From positions 1 to 64,000 of the forward strand of contig JADNRY010000150.1 in the NCBI GenBank assembly GCA_015501585.1: a stretch of 64,000 nucleotides of DNA, read 5' to 3'. The position numbers were made by a program, and so were the translations under genes. This stretch comes from Rhodocollybia butyracea. Lineage: Eukaryota; Basidiomycota; Agaricomycetes; Agaricales; Omphalotaceae. Positions 34,985-47,447 of the stretch are shown here, in pieces (the stretch's first letter is position 1; each line of letters begins with the position of its first letter). Under the pieces are notes generated by a model. The model was given only the letters and a program-made list of their open reading frames with translations. It was not told the DNA's origin and made no database searches.

Positions 34985-36922
34985 TCATTTGTGCAACTTG
35001 TCAACGTATGCCTGGAAAGTTTTTCGCCAATGCACAACGAAGTAGTTCATTGTGTGCTCTATGCGATACTCGTCGATCCTAAAAAATATGGGCACTGAGA
35101 CGGACCACACGCAAAAGCGGGACATACATATCTTCAGTAGTGTGCATCTTCAAATCCAGTTTCCGGAAAACATTTCCTAGGACCAGATATAACTCACACC
35201 ATGCGAGACTTGACAGTAAGTTAGCATTTTGAGTATAAGTAACCAAGATTTCATACTTGAGCCCAGGACTAAAGAGGTTGTGAATCAGAAATAAGCTTTG
35301 TTATTAGCCTTACTGGGGAGAAGAGATGCCTCACCAAATACGGGGGCCTTTGCAAAACGGAGCAAGATCAAGCATCATTGTATTGATGTCCTCAACCAAC
35401 CATCGATCAGGATTGAAGACATGCGGATCCTGAAACACGTCGGGGTTCATATGCAAGAAAATCGAGCTCATTCCAACTGTAGTCTATCAATTCCATGAAC
35501 ACGGCAGAAGATTAGAACCAAATTAGAACGGTGAAAGGAGAACTCACACCAACAGGTAGCTTCAAACCACCTATAGAAGGAGTAGTAGGTCCTACAACAC
35601 GAGGGAGAGGATGGATAATCCCAACAGCAAATCGAAGGGTTTCTTTAACAAAGGCGTTCTGCATAAAATTGTCGCACTCGATGAAAAATAAGTTAGAACA
35701 GAAAATGACATACAAAATAAGGCAATTTCTCTAGTGCGACATAGCTCATCGGTTCATCCATATTCGGCCATGCATCGCAGAGTTCATCGAAAAGCCTCCG
35801 ATGAATTTCTGGATTCTTGAGAGCATAGAATGTCCCAACTTGAGAAGCAGTCCCTGACGTATCGCTACCGGCTGCCATGAGGACAAATGCTTCCTGGATG
35901 AGTGCCTCCCGAGGAAGAGGCCCTTCATCCAGTAGGTGCCGATAAATTGTATCGTGATCAACACTTGTAAGTTTACTGGGATCGCGGAGGATGTCGTCTA
36001 CCTGATTTTCAAAAGCGGACTTCAAGTCCAGATAGCCTCCGAATAAAGGCAAGAACATGGCGAGCCTTCGGGGAAGATGATTGACTATGAAGAGGGGTAT
36101 AAGCGAAAAGAAATGTTGGAGGTCCCAGAAAATGCGGAAAGAATCGGCCACACTTTGATTGAAAGGGTGATCAAAGCCTGGAGCGTCGAGAGTGTTGACG
36201 GATTCAGCAAAGCAATAAGATGTAATGACGTCCATGGTAAAAGAGCGATAGGCAGCTCCCATGTCAACACTTGATTCTGGAGAGGTGTGGTGTTCACTCA
36301 GTATCATCAGGAGTTTATCGACCTGATGGAAAGAAGCAAGGTAAGTACGGTGATTTTAGTAAGTAATAGAACCTCACCTTTTGTTGAACTGAGTGCTCCA
36401 CCGCCACCACCGCTCGACGAGAAAACATTGGTGCCAAGTTTCCTCTGCGCGTTTTGGCTAGTGAAGGATCAACGAAGCCAACAGATGACTCGGCTGCATA
36501 GGGAACCATGCCGTGGTAGAATTCACGATCTTTGACCAATGTAGACCCGTATGTGTAGATATCATGGTAAGCTCCCCTGTAATTAAAATGGAGCTACAAA
36601 AGCTTCAATTAGAAGAATGTTGGAATACAATCCATCGGGACTGACTGTATTGGGACCGATTCTGACTACCGGACCTGAAGAGGCATTAAATAAACGACTA
36701 GTACAACTGAGAGAAAGAAATGAGCCCACCATATATCTTATGAAGTTTGTCGAGCTGGTAAACCAGGCCTCCCACTTTGACGACATTAAAGTACGATTGA
36801 TACCCTTGTGTAACCGCCGCCAAGGGTGGGCCTGGATATTGGCGGAGTGGATGAAAAAAGAGTCGATACAGTGCTACAGCTCCAATGTATGGGAGCACAC
36901 CATAGACGAGCAAGATATACAT
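34985..36922 (-). CDS. cytochrome P450, copy 1
   Basis: Minus-strand gene, ATG at 36922, TGA at 34985, eight or nine exons. N-terminal anchor ILLVYGVLPYIGAVALYRLF, proline-rich hinge HPLRQYPGPPLAAV, then HKIYGPVVRIGPNTV. I-helix oxygen-activation motif AAGSDTSG (Asp codon at 35861-35863), K-helix ETLR, PERF-equivalent FNPDRW, and heme loop FCKGPRICPGLNLAWCELYL. The heme cysteine and following PGL lie on a 12-nt micro-exon (35257-35268) between two introns, so simple ORF reading shows a false stop after GPRI. All standard class II P450 motifs are present. These enzymes are ER-membrane monooxygenases. The N-terminal style recalls fungal trichodiene-oxygenase-like (CYP58-type) P450s, but I do not assign a subfamily. 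No terpene synthase or other cluster partner is visible nearby. Confidence 0.85.
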
Positions 36923-38641
36923 GAGTAGGATGTAGGGTAATTAGGTCGTAGCGCGTCCTTTTAAAATGTTTGTACTTTGGCTCAGATAGGGGTCCCGTAC
37001 TCGGCAATCTTTCTGCTTCATAAGCCTATCGAACTTCAAGTAAATTCCGAGGTATTTCCTCCAATGTTTCCACAAGTTTTCAATGGTGGCTTTGGCCATG
37101 GCATCGCCTTTGAAGTCATCTTGTAGGGCATCTTGGTAAGGAGAGATCGCATCTTATTTGAGCACAGGCGATAGGGGGTTGTTTTGAATGATTAGACTTC
37201 CCTACCAAAGATTTGCGGGTCAACTCCCCATTGATTTCGGACACTTAAAAGCAGCCTAAAGCAGCCAGATTTTGGGATTTTCTCAGTCTTAAATAAGCAC
37301 TCAAGAGAAAGGCATAGTTACGTTGTACTTAGTCCATCGTTCAATTTCTTCAGTTTTAGAGTTCAGATGGCTGTTCAGACCTGTCACCTTGTCCACCGCA
37401 GGAACCTGAAACGATAAAATATCATGTAAACCCCTGGCATTGCTGTTCTGGTTTCTCACCCATTTTCAATCGTGCTCAGGATTTTAGAGGGGTAAAGCTG
37501 CTGGATACCGACGCCATAGACAGCATAGCGTCTCCGGAGGACTTACCAACAAATGCTGAAGCTCGAAGACTTGAAGACTTACAGACTTACAGACTCTTGA
37601 ATTTCCGCCAGCGTTCAATTTGAATCAAACAAAGCGGCGTACGCTACTGTGTTCTGCAAGGCTCTCATGACCATAGTCCGAGTCAGCCCTTTATGTAGAA
37701 AAGTGCCTTTTCTTTGTCACAATTAACACCCAAGGAATCAGTCAAATTTCCTACCGAAGTAACTAGTACAAGGATATTTGTCGCCAGTACCGAATCTACA
37801 TTCATAGAAGATTTGGTTCTCAGTGTTTTCCAGTTCGTTCTGTTGTTCGGCTTTGTTATGTCCTTCAAATGGAGTTAGTCTACTAGTGCACTTCGGGTGC
37901 ACTTATCAACCCTGGAATGTTGTCTGTAGGGGGATGCTAAACTATGCTAAACCAGATGCAAACTGGCTAGGATCTGTTGACGTCCCTCGGCACTAATTTT
38001 ACCGAGCACAATTGGACTGCTACGGCCCACCATCACGATATCAAGGCCACTAGCTCCTCATCTAACACTGCTTCCCCATCGGCAGTCATATTTTCCCTCT
38101 CAAAACCCCGTAGGTTCGGCGTTGATAGTCGTTGTAAGAATAGTAAGTAGACGTAGACGTAGGCGCTGAAATCTCTACAAATAAGCTGTATCGGGATTCT
38201 GGCTCGGATCCATTGGCTACGAGTCTTGTATGAGTCTCAATTTTGCAATGTGAACTCGGTGTAAAGAGGGCTTATCATCTTTGTGGACCTCCACAGTCGC
38301 ATCTCTCCTAGTGTGCATCAAGATTCAAGCGGGTAGGTCAATTTGTCTTGCAGTGTTAGTGTACCTAACTCACTAAGGTATAGTAAGTATTGGTATAGTA
38401 AGTAACCCGAGAAGTAACCATATTTTTGCGCGCCACCAATGCTACAGTATTATCACGATGATACGATCGTAGCGTCCATTTCCATGTTGGATGGAGGCAT
38501 ATTGCGGCGAGTCACTGCAACACGGCAGAGAAAGTCTTGCTCCCGCGATCTTATCGCAAGCCCAAACTGAGGTACTGATAAGATTTGAATCAGATATCGA
38601 ATCTCGTGATCAGTCCAAGTTCGTTCCAATGAACCACCATC
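36923..38641. repeat. intergenic; upstream part of the duplicated P450 block
   Basis: 36.95-37.87 kb matches 51.64-52.45 kb (strings such as AAAATGTTTGTACTTTGGCTCAGA, ATTGCTGTTCTGGTT, GGCTCTCATGACC). 38.09-38.40 kb matches 27.66-27.98 kb. No gene is supported. Confidence 0.5.
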
Positions 38642-39846
38642 ATGTCTTTCTCCGAGCTCTCCCCAGAACTTCTCTACCAGATACTGCACCCATTACGTGC
38701 AGATGGCGACTTTTTATCACTGAAAGCATGCTCTCTGACATGTGGATCACTCGTCAGTCCCAGTCAGACGTATCTCTTTCATACCATCCGCATAGGTCCC
38801 CCTTTCCCAATGCCAGCCCAGTTTCTGAAAGCTCTGCAAAGATATTCCCACATACAGAAGTATGTCAAGCGCGTCGAGGTTTCAGAAGCTGGCAGAGTGT
38901 GGATGGGAAGTGACGTTGCTTTGGACGACATGCTGAAGATCTTGTCATCCTCTACCATCTCGTTGCAAATTGTTCGATACCTCCCTGCAGATTCGGCTAA
39001 TCTGCTCCTGCACGATCTACCTGCTCTTCAAAACCTGACTAGGCTAGAAGAGCTTGAAATTGCCCAGAGCCGTAACCATACACCAGAGTCTGCTGATCGA
39101 TACACCATTGCCCGCTTTTGCAACGCATTTCCTCATCTTCGCATCCTTGATTTGAGGCAAGTTACCTCTGATTCTAGTGCAGCTAGTCACCGTAAGCCCG
39201 CGCTACAATCTCCTACGTTTCAACTGGAGGTGTTAAAGATTGCCAGCCATCGCGGAAGGCGTATACTGAAATGGATTTTGCCAGCCATCTTCAATCTGAA
39301 AACCCTATGTTTGTACCATTCGTCGCGTCACAAAAACGGTGATCACGCCCGTAGGGCTGTCTCATGCATTATCTCAGGCGCCACCTCCCTGGAAGAACTC
39401 CACCTCAACATGGCTGAGCAGAATACGAAAGGTTTTTGCTCTCTCTGTCTCGTTGAAGTTGGCCTTCATATACTGATGAAGAATCAACTGTAGAACTATC
39501 GTACGTGTCGACACCGCTTCGACAGAGAGATAGCTTGCGGACGCTGGTGATGAGTGCATTACTCCCACTTGACGATGCCATCCAAGTGGCCATGGCATTT
39601 CTCCAGCGCCTCAAAGCACACCTCTTCTTAGAGCACATAGTTATCACTTACACGGTCAAGTCGGGATGGTATACTTCTGGTTTCGAGAACTTTGAAGACG
39701 TCGTTCTCGGCCCACAATTCCCGGCCTTGAAGTGGTTGGAGTTGAGGAGTGAGAAGGTCGAATACCCGGAGGAAGGGCTGGTAAAGATGTTTCCTCGCCT
39801 TTCAGAACAGCGGAAATTGCTACTGACAGTGCAGAAAGTTAAATAA
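38642..39846 (+). CDS. F-box protein, third copy
   Basis: Two exons, 38642-39431 and 39494-39846, joined by a 62-nt intron (GTTTTT..CTGTAG) at the same place as in the other copies, give 380 residues. F-box-like start MSFSELSPELLYQILHPLRA, then leucine-rich segments DMLKILSSSTISLQIVRYLP, FPHLRILDLRQVTS and ATSLEELHLNMAE, and the C-terminal FPALKWLELRSEKVE. It is clearly more diverged than the unit A/B pair and lies outside the tandem block. It is probably a substrate receptor for an SCF ubiquitin ligase. The 5' context includes a degraded mosaic block shared with 27.6-30.8 kb. Confidence 0.82.
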
Positions 39847-42800
39847 CTCGAAGGGGTTACAATCTCTGACAAAATTAGCTTCAAAAGTAACAAAGTTATA
39901 ACAGTTTTTCATCAGTTGTTTATCAATGAACAAATAGTGCGACAATAATGAATTACGGAGATTATTAGAGGGAAATGGCAAGGCGGTACACCCCTAGCAA
40001 ACCTCGATGAAACCAGCATAGCTCTTCATTCGCAGAAAACCAGTGAAACTGGCATTTTACATTACAATCCTTTTACTTTACTTATTTCAGTCTGGTTCAT
40101 CGGGGTTTCATAGCCTTAGTCCTTCTAGGATAGAGATGAATATCAACTTGTAAACTTGTAAACAGAGTCGGAGCGGTGTTGGACCGGTCACCGCTCCAAC
40201 CAGCGGTTCAGCGCTCCGGGTCGGATCATCCACGATGCGGCACGTGGAGTGATAGGCAAAGTTGAAAGCGCTCGGCTACTCATCTTCTTGCCCTTCAACG
40301 TTTCAACGTTGAGCATACGTTGAACGGTCTACCGCCAGTTGGATATCTATAATCTTATCACAACGTAGCCAGAGTCTATAGAACGACACACTCTTTTCTG
40401 TCCGTTCGCAAGAGATTTCAAGTCTTCAAAGCTTCAAGCTTCAAGTTTCGCATAAAATACAAATCGAAGTAACCCAACTCGTTACTCATTGTAGGTGGTC
40501 TCTGATTCTCAGAGATCGATGAAGCTCACCTCCTTGTCTGCGAAGGTCCGACGTCCAACGTCCAAGTGAGTCGCGCGAAAGTTAAGATTTTTGCGTCTTG
40601 TACACCTGCAACTCGCACACGCAAACGTTTACCAGCGTCACCTTCCTTGTCCTTTCCGACACGTCATAGCAACCCAATTAACTATAGGAGTATGCTATCT
40701 GTGGGGCCTCCAATTGAAGTTTAGGTAGTTTTTGTGCGTCCTGTGTGCATCCAGTATGCCTACTTAATGGTGCGTACGCCTGCCACTCATGCCGCGCTGT
40801 AATTCAATGCCGACATCGCTGGATAGGCAAACCTCGCTAGGCTAGTTCGTCATCGATCACGATAATCTCCCTACTTGTATCTCCCTCACAAATGCTCCTT
40901 CACCTGTCATTATCCTCACCCAGCTATACAGCCGCTCATCGGGCGAATCTTGAAGCTTGAACATTGTTCGGACCGAGTTATGGGTGCCGAACCCAGCGCC
41001 GGGACTGATTCTGTTGAACGGTGATCAGCAAGCGCTGAAATAGAGCCTCCTGGTCACTCTAGGTGTATTATCCTTCGAAATGAACGCTCATATCTAAAAA
41101 CAACGCTGGCCTATTTGCGTCGCTGTTCAAAAACACCCTCATCATGTCCTAGTCGGCATCTATTAGATTCCGTTTCTGGGTTGGTCTTCGAGGGATGCAG
41201 CAATCAGGAGAAGAGCAAAGAATCAGAAAAGACGCTATTTCGAGCTCGAGGGAGCTGTGGAACACGAGTACGTCGACAAAGTTTTCATTGCATTTTCATT
41301 CGTCACTGACGCCCCTTCTGCTTCTTTCTTGCTAGTCCCCCTTTGTCGTCTTCCATAAAATCCGTGGCCCCGAGTTCCCCGAGTCATACCCATATGGAGA
41401 ATCAATTCAGATTCAACTTCGTTTCGTTGTTGGTTCGACTTGACGCGAGGACACTGGACTTTTGATGTTCATGGAGCACCATGGTATTTCGTAAGATGTA
41501 GAAAGCTTCCATTTTATACAAGCATACTGTTCGACGAGGCTCTTGTGACCATAGTCAGCCCTTCAAAGCTTCACGCGCGCGTATCGTACCCAGAAGCTTC
41601 GCCACAATTTACGCCCAAGGACTTCAGTCGAATTCCGACGGGAGTCAAGATTACACTATTCGCGAGAAGCTATGTTTATACTCTGACGAGCGGAAATGCT
41701 TGACGACGAATTGCTCAGTACTCCCATGCAAGAAGCGGAGATAGAAGACTGTTTTCTCGACTTTCCCTGTTTTCATTCTTTTTCTGTTACAATTTCGTTG
41801 ACCATTGACCGTAACCTTTCCAGAGAGATATTCGACGAAGCTTGCATATGGCCAAGATACTGGACATAACCGCTCTTAAAGTGGAGTTGTGCGTGCTCGT
41901 ATCGTGCTCTCCGCGATTTTCATATCTGTGGAGCTCGGAAGGTATTCGGAAAACCGTGCGCTCCGTTACCTCCGCATTACGGTACTTCAGATTTGGGAAG
42001 TGTTCAGCCTCCTAACAAAGAACAAACTTCGGAGAGCTTCCCTATCTTCAAGTCGATCTTTATTAGACCGCATATGTATAAGTATCTGTCATGCTATATA
42101 TTTCGAGCATTTCTCGACCGTCAGGTGGTCCCTGTACGTATGTAAGTTATTGGGTATATGTACTTTCGCTTGTGGTTACTGAGGCTAATGTCGCGTCGAA
42201 CGGTTAGATTCCTTTTTCAGGAACCTCGAACACTCGCGTATCTAGGCACCCTCACCACGTTATTATCAATATTAGTGTTGCCAACGAAGCTTTCAAAACG
42301 GTCCGGGTCCTGGCGCTAGTAAGGTCCTAAAAGCCTTAATGGTATATGATATACGATATCAAGATTCAAGATCCCCTTTCGTCGAAGCAGGTCGCTTTTT
42401 TAGACCAAGTCTCTCACCCCTCAAGTTACTGGAACCTGATTCGATACGACGAAGTTTTACCTTTGAAGATCAGTTGTCTACTAGGACGCTGCTGGAAACG
42501 AATTGAGCTTACACCCAGGAAGTTTAGTGATTTTTATTTTCCATTTAGATATGGATATTAACTGGTGGGTCAATTCGGGGTTAAGAGCCGTTCTAGAACT
42601 GATGGTGAGCTTTTACTAGGAAAGGAGGTGAAGTGATTAATCAGTTTACTACGGCCGACACTATAATTATCTTCAAGTGCTCGGCTTATTGATTTTGTAT
42701 TCGGAAGCACAAATGCACTTCTGGAAGTATGTCGTAAGTTGTTCGGTCAATCTGCTGTCCTCACATACCATAAAAGGACGAGATTTCACAGAGCCTGCCT

Positions 42801-42929
42801 CGCCCCTCGCCGCTCTGTCCTTGTGGTAATACAGTAAAGACAAACTCATCGTTCCAACCTTCCGATATTCAATTCATACAATGATTATTGCTTTATTGCT
42901 CTACTCTTCCGTATACACTAATTGTCCAG
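39847..42929. repeat. long stretch without a gene; mosaic repeats
   Basis: 40.63-41.68 kb is related to 29.08-30.10 kb (see that entry). Open frames at 41.9-42.6 kb have no recognisable domain or support. I see nothing else between 39.9 and 42.9 kb. Confidence 0.45.
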
Positions 42930-42936
42930 TATAAAA
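42930..42936 (+). promoter_or_regulatory. TATA box of the sedolisin gene
   Basis: TATAAAA 62-68 bp upstream of the ATG at 42998. Confidence 0.45.
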
Positions 42937-42997
42937 TGTCTAATGGATTTTTTTACCCTGCTTTCTCCATCTGGCCAACCGCAGTTGAAAGATCATC

Positions 42998-45547
42998 ATG
43001 GTTCACCTTACGTTTTACGCCGCACTCCTTTCCGGAATCGCTACCACCATCGCGGCTCCCACTCGTCGCTCAATGGTGGTGCACGAGTCCCGAGAGCTTC
43101 CTCTCTATTTCGCTCACGCCGGCGCTCCGAACCCCGACACGACTCTCAACTTGAGGATCGCACTGACAGCCAATGACAGGAATGGCCTGGAGCAGAAGCT
43201 CTGGGACGTCAGTACACCTGGAAGTGCCCTGTATGGCCAACACTTGAGCTTCGACGAAGTATGTATTTCTCAGTCATATAACGTCTTTTATTTTTCTTTC
43301 TTATCAAACTGAATTATAGACCAAAGCCTTCGCAGCTCCCCACCCCGACACCGTTCAAGCAGTCACTTCATGGTTGAACGAGAACAATATCACTAGCGTC
43401 AGCACCTCCGGTGCATTCGACGAGTGGTTGAAATTCTCCGTACCCGTGTCCACTGCAAACTCGCTCTTCAACGCCAACTACCAGCTATACACGGAGATTG
43501 GCGGTCCGACGCAGTTGACCAGGACATTGGCGTATTCTATCCCGGCTGATTTGCAGCAGCACATCAACTTGATCCATCCTAGTACCGATTTTGTACGGCA
43601 GATCAAGGGCGCCAAACTCGGCGGTCCTGTTCCTAACTCAAATAGTAATACTGCTAGGGCGCTTGCTGCTCCTGCATCATGTAACTCGGTCGTCACTCCT
43701 GCCTGCCTCCAAGCTATGTATGGGATCCCAACCACAAAAGCCACGCAAACTAAGAACACGATCGGTGTCACTGGATTTGTCGATGAGTGGCCTCAGGTGA
43801 GCAAGCATTGCATTGCATTAAACGGAAAAAAAATATGTCTTCCTGAAATGAATATTTCGTAGACTGCAGACATGGCAGCTTTCTTGACAAAACTCAACAC
43901 TGCAGTCCCTTCGGATACGTTGTGGACTGAGAAGAATGTCGATTTTGGTGTTGACCCCCAACATCCCGGGGATGCTGGCCTCGAAGCTGTGAGTTCAATA
44001 ACGTGTCTTCAGTTCCGCTTAATCTCATTGGGAGATATCTTAGAACCTGGATACCCAAGTACGTTCATCAGCCCCAAAAACTCGATACTGAATGTAGCTG
44101 ACTCACCGAAAGTACACCATTGGTTTAGCCAACGGGGTTCCAGTGACATATTATTCTGTCGGTTTAGGTTTCACCGACGGCATTGAGGGGTTCCTTGATG
44201 TTATGAATTTTTTCAACGCTCTTCCTACCCCTGATAATGCAAGTAACGTGGACTCTACGTATTCACACCAGGAGAACTGATTTGCATCTATCCAATTAGG
44301 TCCTTACGACCAGGTACATTCATAGTCCCGGTAGTTGCCGGATACATTAGCTAACAGCGAACTCTTAATTTTCTTCAGTTACGGCCTGGACGAGGCTTCC
44401 ATCTCTACCAGCTTGGCCAATCAACTTTGCGATGCCTACATGGCTGCAGGTACGTTCCTGTATATACCGGCGTTAACTTGAGAAACTTAATGCCTGCCTA
44501 GGTGCCCGAGGAGTTTCCGTTCTTTTTGCGTCTGGTGAGTAAGTCATGCACCTAGAGATATCTACATACTGATAGATAATAAGGTGACGGCGGTGTCGTG
44601 AGTTTTATCGATGTATAGGATACACAAAATATTAACAACATTTAAAGGCCGGAGCCCAATCACAGAACTGCACTACATTCCAACCGGCATTCCCCAGTGG
44701 CTGCCCTTTCTTGACCTCGGTCGGTGCCACTCAAAACACAACAGAAACCGCCGCATCATTCACTTCGGGTGGTTTCTCCAACTATTGGACTCGTCCCTCG
44801 TACCAGACAGCAGCTGTCAACGAATACTTGTCCACTCTAGGGGAAACCTACCCAGGCCTCTATAACAACACTGGTCGCGGATTCCCTGACGTTTCTGCCC
44901 AAGGAATAAATGTTGAGATCATTAATGCAGGTGGGTAAAGCCTCGAAGCTCATCCCCTGACTTGGAACTTTCGCTCATTCACAAATTGTAGGTGAATCGA
45001 TTACCGCCATTGGAACCTCTTGTTCCAGTCCGATTTTCGCGAGTGTTATTGGCTTGATTAACGAGTCAGTAGTTTGTGATGATCACTAGTTCTCTATGTC
45101 CCTGACAATTATCTTAGCCGTCTCATTGCTGCTAAAAAACCACCTCTCGGTTTCTTGAACCCATTGCAAGTTCTTGCCGGTCTATCGACTGCATCAATTG
45201 CTCATTCGTTGCTTTAGCCTATATGCGAACCCCTCCGCATTTACCGATATCACGACTGGTAAGCACCTTTTGATACAAGTTCCTGCCAGTGTTCGCTCTG
45301 CTGACTTGTTGTCTTTTTTTACAGGGGAGAACCCTGGATGTAAGCAGAGTACTTTCAAAGCGAGTTGTACACTGATTAATATTACTTAGGTGGAACTAAC
45401 GGCTTCTCTGCTGGTGTTGGGTGTACGTTTATGAATTGTTGTAATTTCCTCTGCGATCCACTGACTCAACGCCTTTACTTAGGGGATCCTATCTCTGGGC
45501 TCGGTACTCCTCTCTTTGACAAGCTCCTCGCTGCTGCTGGAGTATAG
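42998..45547 (+). CDS. tripeptidyl-peptidase/sedolisin (peptidase S53)
   Basis: About a dozen exons. Signal peptide MVHLTFYAALLSGIATTIAA, then a pro-domain (LWDVSTPGSALYGQHLSFDE, VTSWLNENNITSV, LIHPSTDFVRQI). The catalytic domain starts near CNSVVTPACLQAMYGIPTT, with VPVTYYSVG, VLTTSYGLDEASIST (its Ser split by an intron), ARGVSVLFASGDGG, FLTSVGATQ, GRGFPDVSAQG, then IGTSCSSPIFASVI with the nucleophile Ser of the GTS motif at 45018-45020, and the calcium-site end DITTG, NPGCGTNGF, GWDPISGLGTP. This is the standard order of secreted fungal S53 proteases, which remove tripeptides at acid pH. The residue just before YTIGLAN (44.1 kb) and the join near 45.17-45.22 kb could not be settled; a small lesion there is possible. 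Confidence 0.85.
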
Positions 45548-45901
45548 ATAAGTTATGTAGTTGTATTAGTACCTCAACTCGTCTTGCTTGTGTATTGTAT
45601 TTACTGTACTTGGATTATCTGGAGTTTTGACCTTGTAGTAAGACTATGTACAAAGTATGTATTAACATATATGTACGTTCTGACTCTCCGAAGTCCTTGA
45701 AACACTGTTAGACAACCCCTGGACAACCCTCAGTGACTCCTCCACGGACTATCACTTAGCGCTTTAGCGCTTAGTTTTGAACGCGTGATGATGATCGAAC
45801 ACAGAATCGCCCCCATCGTGGCCTGTGAGAGAAAGCTTATGGTGCAAGTCTTTTACATCGTGCGGCTGTCGCCTCTTTCTATATTTCTTCCATTCACATA
45901 G

Positions 45902-47447
45902 ATGACTTCATCTGGGCCGTCCAATGTTTACTATGTCACTGATATTGTCCGTAAGCAAGGTGAAGAGCTACTCCGTGTCCGAAAAGAACTGGAGAAAACT
46001 CAGGTGCGCAGCGACACTACTACGTGATGTTTCTACGTTTGACTCGTTTTACCTAGGAGCTCAATGTTACAACCAACAATATCTTCCGTATCATGCAAAA
46101 ACAGTTAGAAAATCTTCAGAGCAACTCCGTCGGGTGGCGTTCGCGATTTGTAAAGATGCAAGAGGACTTTACCCATCTCGCAACAGAAAACCATTCATTG
46201 TTCTTGGACCTTCAAACTACTCGCGCGGCGTTACAGGACGCCGTGATACATACTCCCTCAGTCGATATGTTTCCCCAGAATGGCGATAAAAGTAGTCGAT
46301 CTGTATCACCAGAATGTACTGTGCCAGAGACGGCCAGCGAAGAAGATAGGCTGTCGGAGATCTCCTTCGTGAGTCTCTGAAATTATATTTAGAGATCCAG
46401 GACTAATATACTGTGTTTCATCGAACGTTCAGGATGACCTTGCCTCTGCAATGACGTCCGGGACTCTCAACAAGCATGATGCTCCTAACGGCAAGCCGGC
46501 GAAACTCGAAGCGACAACCGAGCTACTTCTTGAAATGGCCAAAGTATGTCCTGAGTAACTCGCCTGACTCACTTGATTATTTGAATCTATTCTGTGCGCT
46601 GTAGAGTCCTCCTGCAGTAGCAACTACTTCGCAGAATGCTATCGCAATATCCCCCTCCCTTCCCATCACCAAACAACCTCTAACCTTAGACAGTCCCCCC
46701 GCTATGGTCAGTATATGTGTATGGGTTCTTTGCATAATCTTATCTGCTATTTATCCTAGACAAATACTCTACCACGACGTCTGAGCATCACCTCTCATTC
46801 CAACCCAGTTTGCTCAACCTTGCCAGATCCAAATGACGCAAAAAAGCTTTGTCAAAAGGCAAGTATCGACTTAGTGATTGATTCGTCGTTATCTCTAACC
46901 TTTGCCTATCCTATTCCCAGACCTTTGACACCATGGGTCAACAATCGACAGTGTACCATATCCTAAAAACGCCACAAGCAATGCTTGCAATCCCAAACAG
47001 TACAGATCACGCATTTTACACAGTTTTCAGCACCAATGCGATGGGCACCACCGTCGGCGTCTTTACCCTTGGCTGGGAAGGGCACCTCTTGATTTATAGC
47101 GGTGCTACATTGTCGCTCTACTACCTTGGGGAATACGCTGGCGGGGCGGGGCACAAGGTGACATATAATGAATACAAGACACTCCCAGAAGAAGTGCGTA
47201 TTTTTTCGCCTGCTAGATTTGGATGAGGAATTGACGTGACGGTGGATATGTTCAGACGCAGATGTATATTCTCGACTCGGCAAAGCTGTTAGATATCGAC
47301 CTTTGGACCAAAGCGGATTTGATGGAAAGTATGAGTGGGAAGAAGGATAGCGTGTATGTTGTAAAGATGAATCTGAAGCAGATTAAATATAATCTTGACG
47401 TTGAGCGACTGTTGAGAGAGGCAGCGCGAAACAAGGAATATATTTAG
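45902..47447 (+). CDS. coiled-coil protein of unknown function
   Basis: Seven exons (45902-46003, 46057-46368, 46433-46543, 46605-46706, 46760-46858, 46921-47193, 47256-47447) join in phase 0 to 396 residues. The N-terminal 110 residues are a charged heptad-rich coiled coil (IVRKQGEELLRVRKELEKTQ, IMQKQLENLQSNS). The middle is Ser/Thr/Pro-rich and probably disordered. The C-terminal 150 residues form a compact domain (STVYHILKTPQAMLAIPN, MGTTVGVFTLGWEGHLLIYS, ILDSAKLLDIDLWTKADLME) that I cannot name. The fifth intron starts GCAAGT, a classic GC-AG intron. No signal peptide or membrane span. Probably cytosolic or nuclear. Confidence 0.72.

Noticed and set aside
40160..40300. Short GC-rich palindromes around AGCGGTGTTGGACCGGTCACC
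   Set aside because: Arms are too short and imperfect, with no flanking duplication.
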